The notes under the pieces: model-generated
What the model was told of the DNA's origin: nothing
What the model saw: the letters and a program-made list of their open reading frames with translations, nothing else
Database searches by the model: none
Made by a program: the position numbers and the translations under genes
Shown here: positions 1 to 5,669 of the stretch, piece after piece
Layout: every line of letters starts with the position of its first letter
How positions within the stretch are numbered: the stretch's first letter is position 1
From: Flavobacteriales bacterium
GTDB lineage: Bacteria; Bacteroidota; Bacteroidia; Flavobacteriales_G; Salibacteraceae
Reading direction: 5' to 3'
Length of the DNA: 6,089 nucleotides
NCBI GenBank assembly: GCA_003499525.1
Contig: DNTB01000037.1
Coordinates: 1 to 6,089, forward strand

Positions 1-131
1 CAACTCAATCGCTTCGACGCGCACTTTCGGCACACAAGCCCGTTCTTCTCGCGCATTTTTTTCATGTGGTGAACGCATGCCGATTCATCTGGAAACTGTT
101 TAAAGAAGTCTTTTGCTGTCATAATCATCAT
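1..131 (-). CDS. IS1595-family transposase, N-terminal fragment (runs off left edge)
   Basis: The visible 43 residues are the N-terminus of a transposase that would catalyse cut-and-paste or copy-out movement of its IS. The pattern TAKDFFKQFPDESACVHHMKKMRE, followed by NGLVCRKCASKRL, matches the N-terminal zinc-ribbon domain of IS1595/ISXO2-type transposases (a phenylalanine-rich FxxxFPdE..C opening, then G.vC.kC). The Cys pair is at residues 34 and 37. The second Cys pair and the DDE catalytic domain lie outside the window. Three in-frame ATGs occur at 131, 128 and 122, none with a clear ribosome-binding site; the frame is open back to a TAG at 165-167. I use the outermost ATG. The gene points the same way as the peptide transporter behind it, so read-through could reach it. 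Confidence 0.75.
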   Translation of the reverse strand, partial: MMIMTAKDFFKQFPDESACVHHMKKMREKNGLVCRKCASKRLS

Positions 132-182
132 ATTCTCAACAAACCTCAGGCCCCGCTCCGTAATCTATTTATGTTCTCCATT

Positions 183-198
183 CAGACGGACATACATT
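183..198 (-). repeat. IS1595 terminal inverted repeat (left copy)
   Basis: The 16-mer CAGACGGACATACATT is identical, in reverse complement, to the last 16 bases of the window (6074-6089). Read outward to inward it is AATGTATGTCCGTCTG. It lies about 52 bp upstream of the transposase start, as expected for an IS end. The outermost two or three bases could be coincidental matches in the flanks. Confidence 0.6.
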
Positions 199-260
199 TT
201 TAGAGTTTAATAGAGGTGTTCAAAATAAACCCTTAGCACCTTAAAAACAAACCTTCCTAA

Positions 261-1598
261 TTACTGCACGATATCCTCAGCTCCATGAGCCAAAGCTTTG
301 AGCTTCTTAAGGAAAATCAGCATTAGGATACCCAGGAGCAATGTAAATACGGTTATGCCGGTGAAAATGGCCATTTCACCGGCATCCTGAGCCGCTTCTC
401 CAAGAAGTCCTGCTACCTTGTTTCCCAGACCGGTAATTGCAAAATAAGTCCCCATCATTAGACTGGCATATTTTGCCGGAGACAGTTTTGTTATGAACGA
501 AAGCGCAACCGGTGAAATACTCAATTCGGCTACTACATGCAGAAAATAAGAGAGAAATAGCCAATAAACAGGTGCTTTACCCAATGCACTCAGCGAAACA
601 TCATATGCTGCCCCCATGAGTGCGACAAAGCCAAAACTCATGATGATGGAACCTATTCCCATCTTGTAAATCGCAGAAGATTCTTTTCCAGCCTTTCGCC
701 ACTTCGTCCAGGCCCAGGCCATTGGCGCTCCCAGAATGACCACATAAAGAGCATGAAGGGATTGGAAAAAGCTCGTTGGAATTTCATAGCCCAGTACCAC
801 CCTATCAATTTTGTCCCGGGCATAAAGGTTCATCAGGCCTCCTGCCTGTTCGTATGCGGCCCAAAATACCATAACAATGAGAAAAGAAATCAGCATTAAG
901 ACCATTCGGTCCTTATCCTCTTTTGTAAGCGGTTTAGTAGCCAGATGTGCCGTCTCTTCGGAACTCTTCAGCAATTCCCCAATTCCTTTGAGATACTTAC
1001 CTCCAAAAACGTAAACTATTTGTCCTAAAATCATTCCGAATCCTGCAAGGCTGAACCCCAAATACCAATTTACCTTTTCTCCAAAATATCCTACGATAAA
1101 AGGTGCAAGTACCGCTCCGATGTTAATTCCTATATAGAATATGGTAAATCCCGAATCTCTGCGAGAATCTCCCTTAGGGTATAGTGCTCCGACCATAGTG
1201 CTGATATTCGGTTTTAATAGTCCAACCCCCATAACCAATAATACCAACCCGGCATAGAAGAAACTCAGATCTCGCATTGCCAAAGAGAATTGCCCCAAGA
1301 TGATAAGTATTCCACCAACGAGAACAGATTTTTTCTGTCCCAGCCATTTATCGGCGATGGCCCCTCCGAAAATACCCATGAAGTATACCATCATCATGTA
1401 CCATCCATATAATGATAGTGCTTCTTTGCTCGTCCACCCCAGCCCTGGGTTGAACTTGGCGTTTGTTTCTGCAGTAAGGTATAAAACCAAAATAGCCCGC
1501 ATTCCGTAAAACGAAAAACGCTCCCACAGTTCGGCGAAAAATAAAATAAATAGACCCTTAGGATGCCCGAGAATTGTACCGCTTTCTGTTTGCTTCAT
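261..1598 (-). CDS. POT-family proton-dependent oligopeptide transporter (MFS)
   Basis: This 445-residue inner-membrane protein should import di- and tripeptides with protons. Family hallmarks are present: E23-x-x-E26-R27-F (ExxERF) on helix 1, the MFS loop G80-AIAD84-K after helix 2, K130 in LLKPNIS on helix 4, the PTR2 signature FYIGINIG at 155-162 on helix 5, FWAAYEQAGG at 246-255 on helix 7, and E359 in AELSISP on helix 10. I count 12 hydrophobic segments. Only about 30 residues (201-231) separate helices 6 and 7, so the two extra helices HA and HB found in characterised bacterial POTs seem to be missing; this also explains the short length compared with about 490-500. The ATG at 1598 is followed at once by MKQTESGTILGHPKGL, a normal N-terminus. 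The gene stands alone, 63 bp from the IS1595 end. The family is certain; the substrate is inferred. Confidence 0.93.
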   Translation of the reverse strand: MKQTESGTILGHPKGLFILFFAELWERFSFYGMRAILVLYLTAETNAKFNPGLGWTSKEALSLYGWYMMMVYFMGIFGGAIADKWLGQKKSVLVGGILIILGQFSLAMRDLSFFYAGLVLLVMGVGLLKPNISTMVGALYPKGDSRRDSGFTIFYIGINIGAVLAPFIVGYFGEKVNWYLGFSLAGFGMILGQIVYVFGGKYLKGIGELLKSSEETAHLATKPLTKEDKDRMVLMLISFLIVMVFWAAYEQAGGLMNLYARDKIDRVVLGYEIPTSFFQSLHALYVVILGAPMAWAWTKWRKAGKESSAIYKMGIGSIIMSFGFVALMGAAYDVSLSALGKAPVYWLFLSYFLHVVAELSISPVALSFITKLSPAKYASLMMGTYFAITGLGNKVAGLLGEAAQDAGEMAIFTGITVFTLLLGILMLIFLKKLKALAHGAEDIVQ

Positions 1599-1615
1599 AG
1601 AGTTATGTTGTATAA

Positions 1616-1634
1616 AACCGCTTTGATTGCGGTT
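1616..1634 (-). promoter_or_regulatory. Small hairpin in the leader of the peptide transporter gene
   Basis: On the minus strand AACCGC and GCGGTT form a perfect 6-bp stem with a 7-nt loop, followed by TTTAT. It lies 18 to 36 bases before the transporter ATG. It could be a leader hairpin or an operator. The T-run is too short for a convincing terminator. No exact TAnnTTTG box was found upstream, so the transporter promoter is not assigned. Confidence 0.25.
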
Positions 1635-1877
1635 GCGAAACTAATCAGTTAATTCAATCTTGAGTCAAATTATGGGCAAGGTTATATTTGAAGTAGCTCC
1701 AGTTCATAATTTCTAACAACCTGATTACCTGTGTTGTAGTCGCTTATGCTCTAAATTGATGATAAAATTTTAAGCCGAAGTTCTGCAACTCCGCACTTTG
1801 TCGATCAGCAGGGTTAACTATATAAAATCGGCAAGGATTTGATGGTCAAACCTTTGCTTTAACTAATCAATTCCAAT

Positions 1878-2116
1878 ATGAGTTCTGACCCTATGAAAGA
1901 ACAGCTATAACGATGCTTACGATATGTGCAATACTTGACAGCAGTATCTGCATTTTTGGAAACAATACTTCAATGAAGAATCCTTTGAGTCTGGGCAACA
2001 CTGACGTACCCACAGATGTCAAATGTCCTGAAGATTTCGTGTCTGAAGTACAGAACAACCTGCGGAATTGACAATTTGATTTGGATGAAAATAATATTTG
2101 CATTGAATGGATTTAA
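1878..2116 (+). pseudogene. Possible decayed small gene, interrupted by TGA
   Basis: An ATG at 1913 opens a 52-codon frame that ends at a TGA (2069-2071). The same frame then continues for 14 codons, QFDLDENNICIEWI, to a TAA at 2114-2116. The downstream part reads like a natural acidic C-terminus, and TGA is one base from TGG (Trp), so a nonsense mutation in an old gene is possible. A second plus-strand frame gives WKQYFNEESFESGQH across 1945-2011, hinting at frameshifts as well. A tiny upstream frame MSSDPMKEQL starts at 1878. No family is recognised and chance open frames are a real alternative. Confidence 0.18.
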
Positions 2117-2194
2117 GGTGATCTGTGGGGGGGTCTCTTACTAAATATCTATTTTCAAACTCAGTAAAATGTAGCGGACGGATAAGACATTATA

Positions 2195-2210
2195 ATGCGA
2201 AAAACCGCAT
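2195..2210 (-). terminator. Weak terminator-like hairpin after the dehydrogenase gene
   Basis: On the minus strand ATGCG and CGCAT form a 5-bp stem around a six-base T-rich loop, six bases past the dehydrogenase stop codon. The stem is short and the following TATAATGTC is only partly T-rich, so this may be a weak terminator or nothing. Confidence 0.3.
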
Positions 2211-2215
2211 CTATT

Positions 2216-2956
2216 TTATTCTATTTCATTCACTTTTTTAAGGGCAAAAGCCGGAGCTATTCTGGAAACTAAATGAAGCAGTTTGGCCCCACCTACCCTT
2301 ATTTCCGGTTTCCCTTTCTCAAGACCCTTTATCATTTCATCAACGGCTTTTTTGCTGCTGATGGCAATTTTTGGCGGTGTACCTTCGTGCCATGGGGTAT
2401 CGACAGCGGGGAACATGACTTCCACTACTTTGATTTTCTCATCCTTCAAGTGAATTCTTAGGGTCTGAGTAAACGAATGCAGGGCAGATTTAGAAGAATT
2501 ATAGAATGGATAGATGACTCTGGGCGCATAGATGAGTCCTGTTGTGATGTTGATGATCGCAGGCGAGATATTGGAAATCAGTGTTTTGTAGAAAAGTTTG
2601 ATCAGTCGTAACGGGGCCATCAGATTTGTTGCGTACTCATTTTCCGCCAGCTGAAGCGCATCTTCGTTTGTGATAAAATCAATTTTATTGACAATAGCCG
2701 CATTATTGATCAGCACGTTTAAATCAGGATGATTTTTTCTGACTTTTTCAACAAGATCGTTGCATTCCGCAGGGCTGGAAAGGTCGCATTGATAGGTTAT
2801 GATCTGAGGTGCTATTTTTTTTGCCGCTTCGAGTTTTTCACTCGACCGCCCGCAAATAATAACGGTGTTTCCTTTTTGAATAAGCGTCTGGCTAAGTTCT
2901 AATCCGATGCCGGAACTTCCACCTGTGATTAAAAATGTATGTCCTGATAGTTTCAT
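2216..2956 (-). CDS. Short-chain dehydrogenase/reductase, DltE-like (COG3967 type)
   Basis: This 246-residue protein is a classical SDR, a cytosolic NAD(P)H-dependent oxidoreductase. The Rossmann cofactor motif TGGSSGIG is at 11-18, R37 after the second strand suggests NADP(H) preference, and CDL at 57-59, NNAA at 84-87 and N111 are conserved. The catalytic YxxxK is Y152-NSS-K156. The residue 13 before the Tyr, normally Ser, is T139 (INITTGL), a conservative but notable change. The segment TGLIYAPRVIYPFYNSSKSA and the later FPAVDTPW resemble the DltE-like group; in Bacteroidota that name does not imply teichoic-acid work, and the substrate is unknown. The ATG is preceded by AAAAAGGG, a partial ribosome-binding site with 8 bases spacing. 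It lies 70 bp downstream of the Crp-like regulator on the same strand and has its own -7-like box. Confidence 0.93.
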   Translation of the reverse strand: MKLSGHTFLITGGSSGIGLELSQTLIQKGNTVIICGRSSEKLEAAKKIAPQIITYQCDLSSPAECNDLVEKVRKNHPDLNVLINNAAIVNKIDFITNEDALQLAENEYATNLMAPLRLIKLFYKTLISNISPAIINITTGLIYAPRVIYPFYNSSKSALHSFTQTLRIHLKDEKIKVVEVMFPAVDTPWHEGTPPKIAISSKKAVDEMIKGLEKGKPEIRVGGAKLLHLVSRIAPAFALKKVNEIE

Positions 2957-2980
2957 TATAATTACCCTTTTTACAGATTA

Positions 2981-2995
2981 GTAGAACAAATCTAC
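2981..2995. promoter_or_regulatory. Inverted repeat overlapping the dehydrogenase -7 box (possible operator)
   Basis: GTAGA and TCTAC flank a 5-base spacer (GTAGA-ACAAA-TCTAC). The repeat covers the whole putative -7 box, so a protein bound here would block RNA polymerase. A dimeric Crp/Fnr-type regulator is encoded directly upstream. Binding by that protein is inference; the arms are short and do not match the classical TGTGA or TTGAT half-sites. Confidence 0.3.
2987..2994 (-). promoter_or_regulatory. Putative -7 box of the dehydrogenase promoter
   Basis: The minus strand reads TAGATTTG, an exact match to the Bacteroidota -7 consensus TAnnTTTG, 31 bases before the dehydrogenase ATG. That spacing would give a leader of roughly 20-25 bases. 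No TTG is found at the -33 position, so the promoter may be weak or activator-dependent, which would suit a Crp-type regulator next door. Confidence 0.45.
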
Positions 2996-3026
2996 CGGGC
3001 GGAAACCATCTGTGCATTGACCTATG

Positions 3027-3584
3027 TTAACTGGAAATTTTTTTTCTAATACGGCTTAAGCTCTCGGGCTGAATACCTAAATAAGATGCTATAATTGACT
3101 GACTTATCCGGTGCTGCATATCTGGATAATCCTTCAAAAAATTCAGATACCTCGTTTCCGCATTGAGCAAGAGCAAGTCTCGTTCTCTTTTTTCCTTAAT
3201 TATGAATCCTGACTCTACAGATTTAAGTAATAGTTTGACCCAAAAAATATCATCTTTCAGAAAAACCGACCACTTATCGTAGGGTATTTGCAGGATTTCA
3301 GAATCTTCCAGTGCTTCGATAAAAAAATGTGAAGGTTTAGAAGAAATCATAGCAGAATACGAGCTAATAAACTGGTGTTCGGCAATGATTCCTTTTGTAA
3401 ACTCCAGTCCTTTGTTGTTGATGTAGACGTATCGAAAGAGGCCCGAAAATACAAAAGCAAATTTTTTAGGCACTTCTCCTTCCCGAATGAAATATTCCTT
3501 TGGCTTAAGGAATATTTTGCGACTGATGGACACTAATTCTTCCAGTTTCTCTGGTGGTATGATGCTTTGCAAAGCTTCGTTCAT
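3027..3584 (-). CDS. Crp/Fnr-family transcriptional regulator
   Basis: This is a 185-residue one-component regulator. An N-terminal cyclic-nucleotide-binding-type jelly roll (about 20-105) contains the typical FIREGE, FVFSGLFRYVY and IIAEHQFI strands. The C-terminal helix-turn-helix is at about 158-183 (HRISQSIIASYLGIQPESLSRIRKKI, in two parts around YLGI). The cAMP phosphate-binding motif (GE...R-S/T-A) is absent, its place taken by SSYSAMISSKPSHFF, so another ligand or none is likely. No Fnr-type cysteine cluster is seen. I chose the ATG at 3584 because it gives the common MNEAL...L start and family length; a GTG at 3605 would add seven residues. It faces away from the RHS cassette and precedes the dehydrogenase gene by 70 bp, its most likely target. 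Confidence 0.92.
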   Translation of the reverse strand: MNEALQSIIPPEKLEELVSISRKIFLKPKEYFIREGEVPKKFAFVFSGLFRYVYINNKGLEFTKGIIAEHQFISSYSAMISSKPSHFFIEALEDSEILQIPYDKWSVFLKDDIFWVKLLLKSVESGFIIKEKRERDLLLLNAETRYLNFLKDYPDMQHRISQSIIASYLGIQPESLSRIRKKISS

Positions 3585-3733
3585 TACTGCAATATTTCTC
3601 TGCACATACCAAAATACTCAAAAGTGCCAAATGGTCTATAAGCAATTCATATTAGTCTTTAAAGTGCGAATCCAACACATTGTCCCCCCTGCACATCGCC
3701 ATATAAAGAAAGATGCAGGTTGGAATTTAATAG

Positions 3734-3844
3734 TGTTCTATTCTGCCAGAGGCAGAAAGTAGAACAACTTTCCCGTAATGTGGTCGCGAGGCCACCGGGT
3801 AATTGGCAGCACCAATGCCACGCGATTAACAAAGTGTATCGCGT
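3734..3844 (+). other. Array of four hairpins, candidate structured RNA or DNA element
   Basis: Four stems follow each other. First, 3734-3766 is a 14-bp stem (TGTTCTA and TTCTGCC arms) with a 3-nt loop and a 2-nt bulge. Second, 3772-3799 pairs CCCG with CGGG, then GTGGTC with GGCCAC (one G-T), closed by a GCGA tetraloop of GNRA type. Third, 3802-3816 pairs ATTGG with CCAAT. Fourth, 3820-3844 pairs ACGCGAT with ATCGCGT around 11 bases. An alternative stem, GAAAGT (3755-3760) with ACTTTC (3767-3772), excludes the first and part of the second. The strand is unproven; I give plus because the RHS cassette follows. No known RNA family is recognised, and no T-run marks it as a terminator. The rest of the divergent region (3585-3733 and 3845-3897) shows nothing I can name. 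Confidence 0.35.
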
Positions 3845-3897
3845 AGCTCTAGCAACACGAAAGAAACAACCGTTTTTCGGGAAGGCTACATAACATT

Positions 3898-3905
3898 TAT
3901 ATTTG
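3898..3905 (+). promoter_or_regulatory. Putative -7 box upstream of the RHS cassette
   Basis: TATATTTG matches the Bacteroidota -7 consensus TAnnTTTG and lies 15 bases before the ATG at 3921. A TTTTT run about 20 bases upstream could serve as an imperfect -33 element. If this is the promoter, the TTG at 3903 lies inside it and the ATG at 3921 is the true start. AT-rich sequence makes chance matches fairly common. Confidence 0.35.
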
Positions 3906-3920
3906 GAACAATCGGTTTTG

Positions 3921-4820
3921 ATGAATGCCAGTATAGATTCTCAATATCAATTTGTTAGCAAAATCCTCAGAGAAGCCCGCTCCGGGGCGCCTGAACGCTA
4001 CCTCACCACCCACCACGAGCGCGACGAGCTCTCTAACCTGGATTACCGATTTGCGCGGTATTACGATATTGATATTGGAAGGTTCTTGAGTGTGGATCCG
4101 TTGGCGGCTGATTATGTTTCCTGGTCACCCTACAATTATGTGATGGGAAATCCAATATCATTTGTCGATCCTGATGGTAAGGCAATTAGGCCTACAAGTA
4201 ATGATGCATGGGTAATTCTAAATCAAATGCTTGGTAGTTTTGGAGTGTCCACAAAGGATATGTATAATATATTGAAAATTCAACCCAAGGTTGGATATAA
4301 GGACGTTATTCAGTCCAATCTTATAAGCAGTTCGGGTGAATGGACCATGGGTATTGAGGAGTTTAATACACACATTCGGAAAGACATTTCTAGAGATTTG
4401 AAAAAACAAATGGATATGTCAGAACAGAGTTTACAACTCTTATATGGTGTGTATAAAATGCTAAATGAGCTGGGTATTTATGACTTCGGAATTATTGAAC
4501 ATTCAGGTAATACTGACGATTCCTACAATATTAATGATGAAGGACGAACTACAGAGATTCTCGACCCAGATGAAAAAAATAAATCAACAAATGCTAATCT
4601 TAATGAGTTTCTAGAAGAATTCCGCAAGAATCCATCAAAAGCAATTCAATCAAAATTTGGAAATCGACAAATCATCATTTTACCCTATTCACCCAACAAA
4701 AGAGCACAATCAGAAAATCAAAGTCAAAGGGCGGAAGAATATGGGAGTATCATATATAACATATCCGGAGTGAATCCTGATCATCCCCCAATAGTTAGGA
4801 CAGCTTTTGGTTGTATTTAA
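3921..4820 (+). CDS. Orphan RHS-core C-terminal fragment with unknown tip domain; 3' end replaced by IS3
   Basis: The 299-residue product starts with a fragment of the RHS repeat-associated core: KILREA at 14-19, ERYLTTHHERDE at 25-36, YRFARYYDIDIGRFLSVDPLAAD at 42-64 (in two conserved blocks), and NPISFVDPDG ending at 86. Complete RHS proteins exceed 1000 residues, with a secretion region and many YD repeats; none of that is here. After DPDG comes about 200 residues of tip, the position occupied by polymorphic toxins in RHS systems. I do not recognise the tip; it is hydrophilic, with a Glu/Asn/Lys-rich middle and an IIILPYSPN strand. The core stretch is GC-rich and the tip is AT-rich, a usual sign of tip exchange. 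From about residue 287 the frame reads into the IS3 inverted repeat, so the native C-terminus is lost. A TTG at 3903 is an alternative start. Probably non-functional or a silent cassette. Confidence 0.78.
   Translation: MNASIDSQYQFVSKILREARSGAPERYLTTHHERDELSNLDYRFARYYDIDIGRFLSVDPLAADYVSWSPYNYVMGNPISFVDPDGKAIRPTSNDAWVILNQMLGSFGVSTKDMYNILKIQPKVGYKDVIQSNLISSSGEWTMGIEEFNTHIRKDISRDLKKQMDMSEQSLQLLYGVYKMLNELGIYDFGIIEHSGNTDDSYNINDEGRTTEILDPDEKNKSTNANLNEFLEEFRKNPSKAIQSKFGNRQIIILPYSPNKRAQSENQSQRAEEYGSIIYNISGVNPDHPPIVRTAFGCI
4778..4803 (+). repeat. IS3 inverted repeat, transposase 3' side
   Basis: It reads TGATCATCCCCCAATAG followed by TTAGGACAG. It pairs with 5973-5998 with mismatches at positions 5, 8, 15, 17 and 18. 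It lies inside the RHS reading frame, which fixes the point where native tip sequence ends. Confidence 0.75.
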
Positions 4821-4827
4821 GTTTGTT

Positions 4828-5646
4828 TCAGGCTGCATACTTATAGATCTTTTGTGGTATTTGGTCCTTCAGGTTCTGATGTCTGCGGCGATGGTTGTAA
4901 TAAGTGAAGTAATCCTGAAGTTGTGCATACAGATCTATTCCATCTTTGGGGGGGTTGAGATACAGTTTTTCATACTTCACACTGCGCCATAGTCTTTCAA
5001 TAAACGCATTGTCTTTCGCTCTTCCTTTTCCATCCATACTGAGTCTAATCCCTTGTTTTAAGACAAAACCGGAGAACTCTTCTGCAGTGAACTGACTGCC
5101 TTGATCGGTATTTATAATCTCAGGTTTACCATGGGTTTTAATAGCTTCCTGAAGCGTTTCCTTACACCAGATTGCATCCATGCTATTTGACACTGACCAC
5201 CCTACTACATACCGGCTGTATACATCAATAATCGCCACCAGATATAGGTATCCTTTAGCCATAGGGATATAGGTTATATCCGTAGCCCACACCTGATTGG
5301 AGCGTGTGATTTCCAGATTGCGCAACAGATATGGATACACCTGATGCGCTTTATGGCGTCTTGAGGTATGCTTTCCTGGCATCACTGCCCGAAGCCCCAT
5401 AACACGATAATACAATCGCTCTATTCGGTTTCTGCTCACCTTATAACCCCTGTCCTTTGTCAACCATACATGCATCCGCCGAGCACCTTTAAAAGGATGA
5501 TGAAGGTAATGTTCATCCATCTCACGCATGAGCTTGAGGTTGAGTTCGCTTTCAGGTCTGGGCCTGTAATACACTCCCGACCGATGCACTTTAAGCAGTT
5601 CACATTGCTTTGCTACGCTTAATTTGGAATGACCCTTGCTTATCAT
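4828..5646 (-). CDS. IS3-family transposase OrfB (DDE integrase core)
   Basis: This 272-residue catalytic half of the IS3 transposase contains an N-terminal HTH_21-like segment (about 40-85, HHPFKGARRMHVWL) and an rve integrase core. The triad is D123 (WATDITYIP), D181 (NTDQGSQFT) and E217 (NAFIERLWRSVKYE); the last two are separated by 35 residues, the DD(35)E spacing of IS3. The C-terminus YYNHRRRHQNL is typical. The frame extends upstream without stop to 5694, just past the slippery site, so the active form is expected to be the OrfAB fusion of about 372 residues. An ATG at 5646 allows OrfB alone. The stop is 25 bp from the inner side of the left inverted repeat. Confidence 0.95.
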   Translation of the reverse strand: MISKGHSKLSVAKQCELLKVHRSGVYYRPRPESELNLKLMREMDEHYLHHPFKGARRMHVWLTKDRGYKVSRNRIERLYYRVMGLRAVMPGKHTSRRHKAHQVYPYLLRNLEITRSNQVWATDITYIPMAKGYLYLVAIIDVYSRYVVGWSVSNSMDAIWCKETLQEAIKTHGKPEIINTDQGSQFTAEEFSGFVLKQGIRLSMDGKGRAKDNAFIERLWRSVKYEKLYLNPPKDGIDLYAQLQDYFTYYNHRRRHQNLKDQIPQKIYKYAA

Positions 5647-5669
5647 TTTACGTCGTTGTTCTAGTGGTT

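Larger units (their letters stand above)
1..198 (-). mobile_element. IS1595/ISXO2-type insertion sequence, end fragment
   Basis: This is the right-hand end of an insertion sequence that continues off the left edge. It holds the start of a minus-strand transposase (1-131), a short untranslated leader, and the terminal sequence CAGACGGACATACATT at 183-198. An exact reverse complement of that 16-mer ends the window at 6074-6089, which supports reading it as an IS terminus. The exact outer boundary (about 195-198) is uncertain because no target duplication can be tested with only one flank present. The family call rests on the transposase N-terminus. Confidence 0.65.
1599..2215. other. 617-bp intergenic region without a confident gene
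   Basis: This gap separates the starts of transporter transcription from the end of the dehydrogenase gene. It holds the leader hairpin at 1616-1634, a run of seven G at 2127-2133, a weak terminator-like hairpin at 2195-2210, and short broken plus-strand reading frames between 1878 and 2116 (described separately). I recognise no tRNA, rRNA or known riboswitch. An open frame also exists on the minus strand at 1891-2103, but its product resembles no protein I know. Confidence 0.6.

Noticed and set aside
212..242. AGGTG...CACCT inverted repeat after the transporter stop as a terminator
   Set aside because: The loop is about 18 bases, the stem only 5 bp and no T-run follows on the minus strand.
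1300..1509. Plus-strand open frame inside the peptide transporter gene
   Set aside because: It is antisense to a well-supported transporter with conserved motifs across the whole stretch. The same holds for the minus-strand frame at 376-564.
1891..2103. 70-codon minus-strand open frame
   Set aside because: Composition and sequence look unlike a real protein, with many Ser, Cys and Leu and no start signal; it is antisense to the more protein-like plus-strand fragments.
2127..2133. Run of seven G as a phase-variable tract
   Set aside because: It is in non-coding DNA with no promoter elements placed around it; a similar G7 at 4948-4954 is simply Pro codons in OrfB.
3487..3762. 91-codon plus-strand frame overlapping the regulator start
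   Set aside because: Antisense to the Crp-like gene in its first part and ends inside the hairpin array; no recognisable domain.
3734..3844. Integron attC site, retron RNA, group II intron remnant or tRNA
   Set aside because: There are no GTTRRRY/RYYYAAC core pairs for attC, no reverse transcriptase gene for a retron, no recognisable intron domain V, and no cloverleaf with a T-loop.
5368..5622. Plus-strand frame inside OrfB (also 4807-4992)
   Set aside because: Both are antisense to the conserved IS3 OrfB and give no protein-like motifs.
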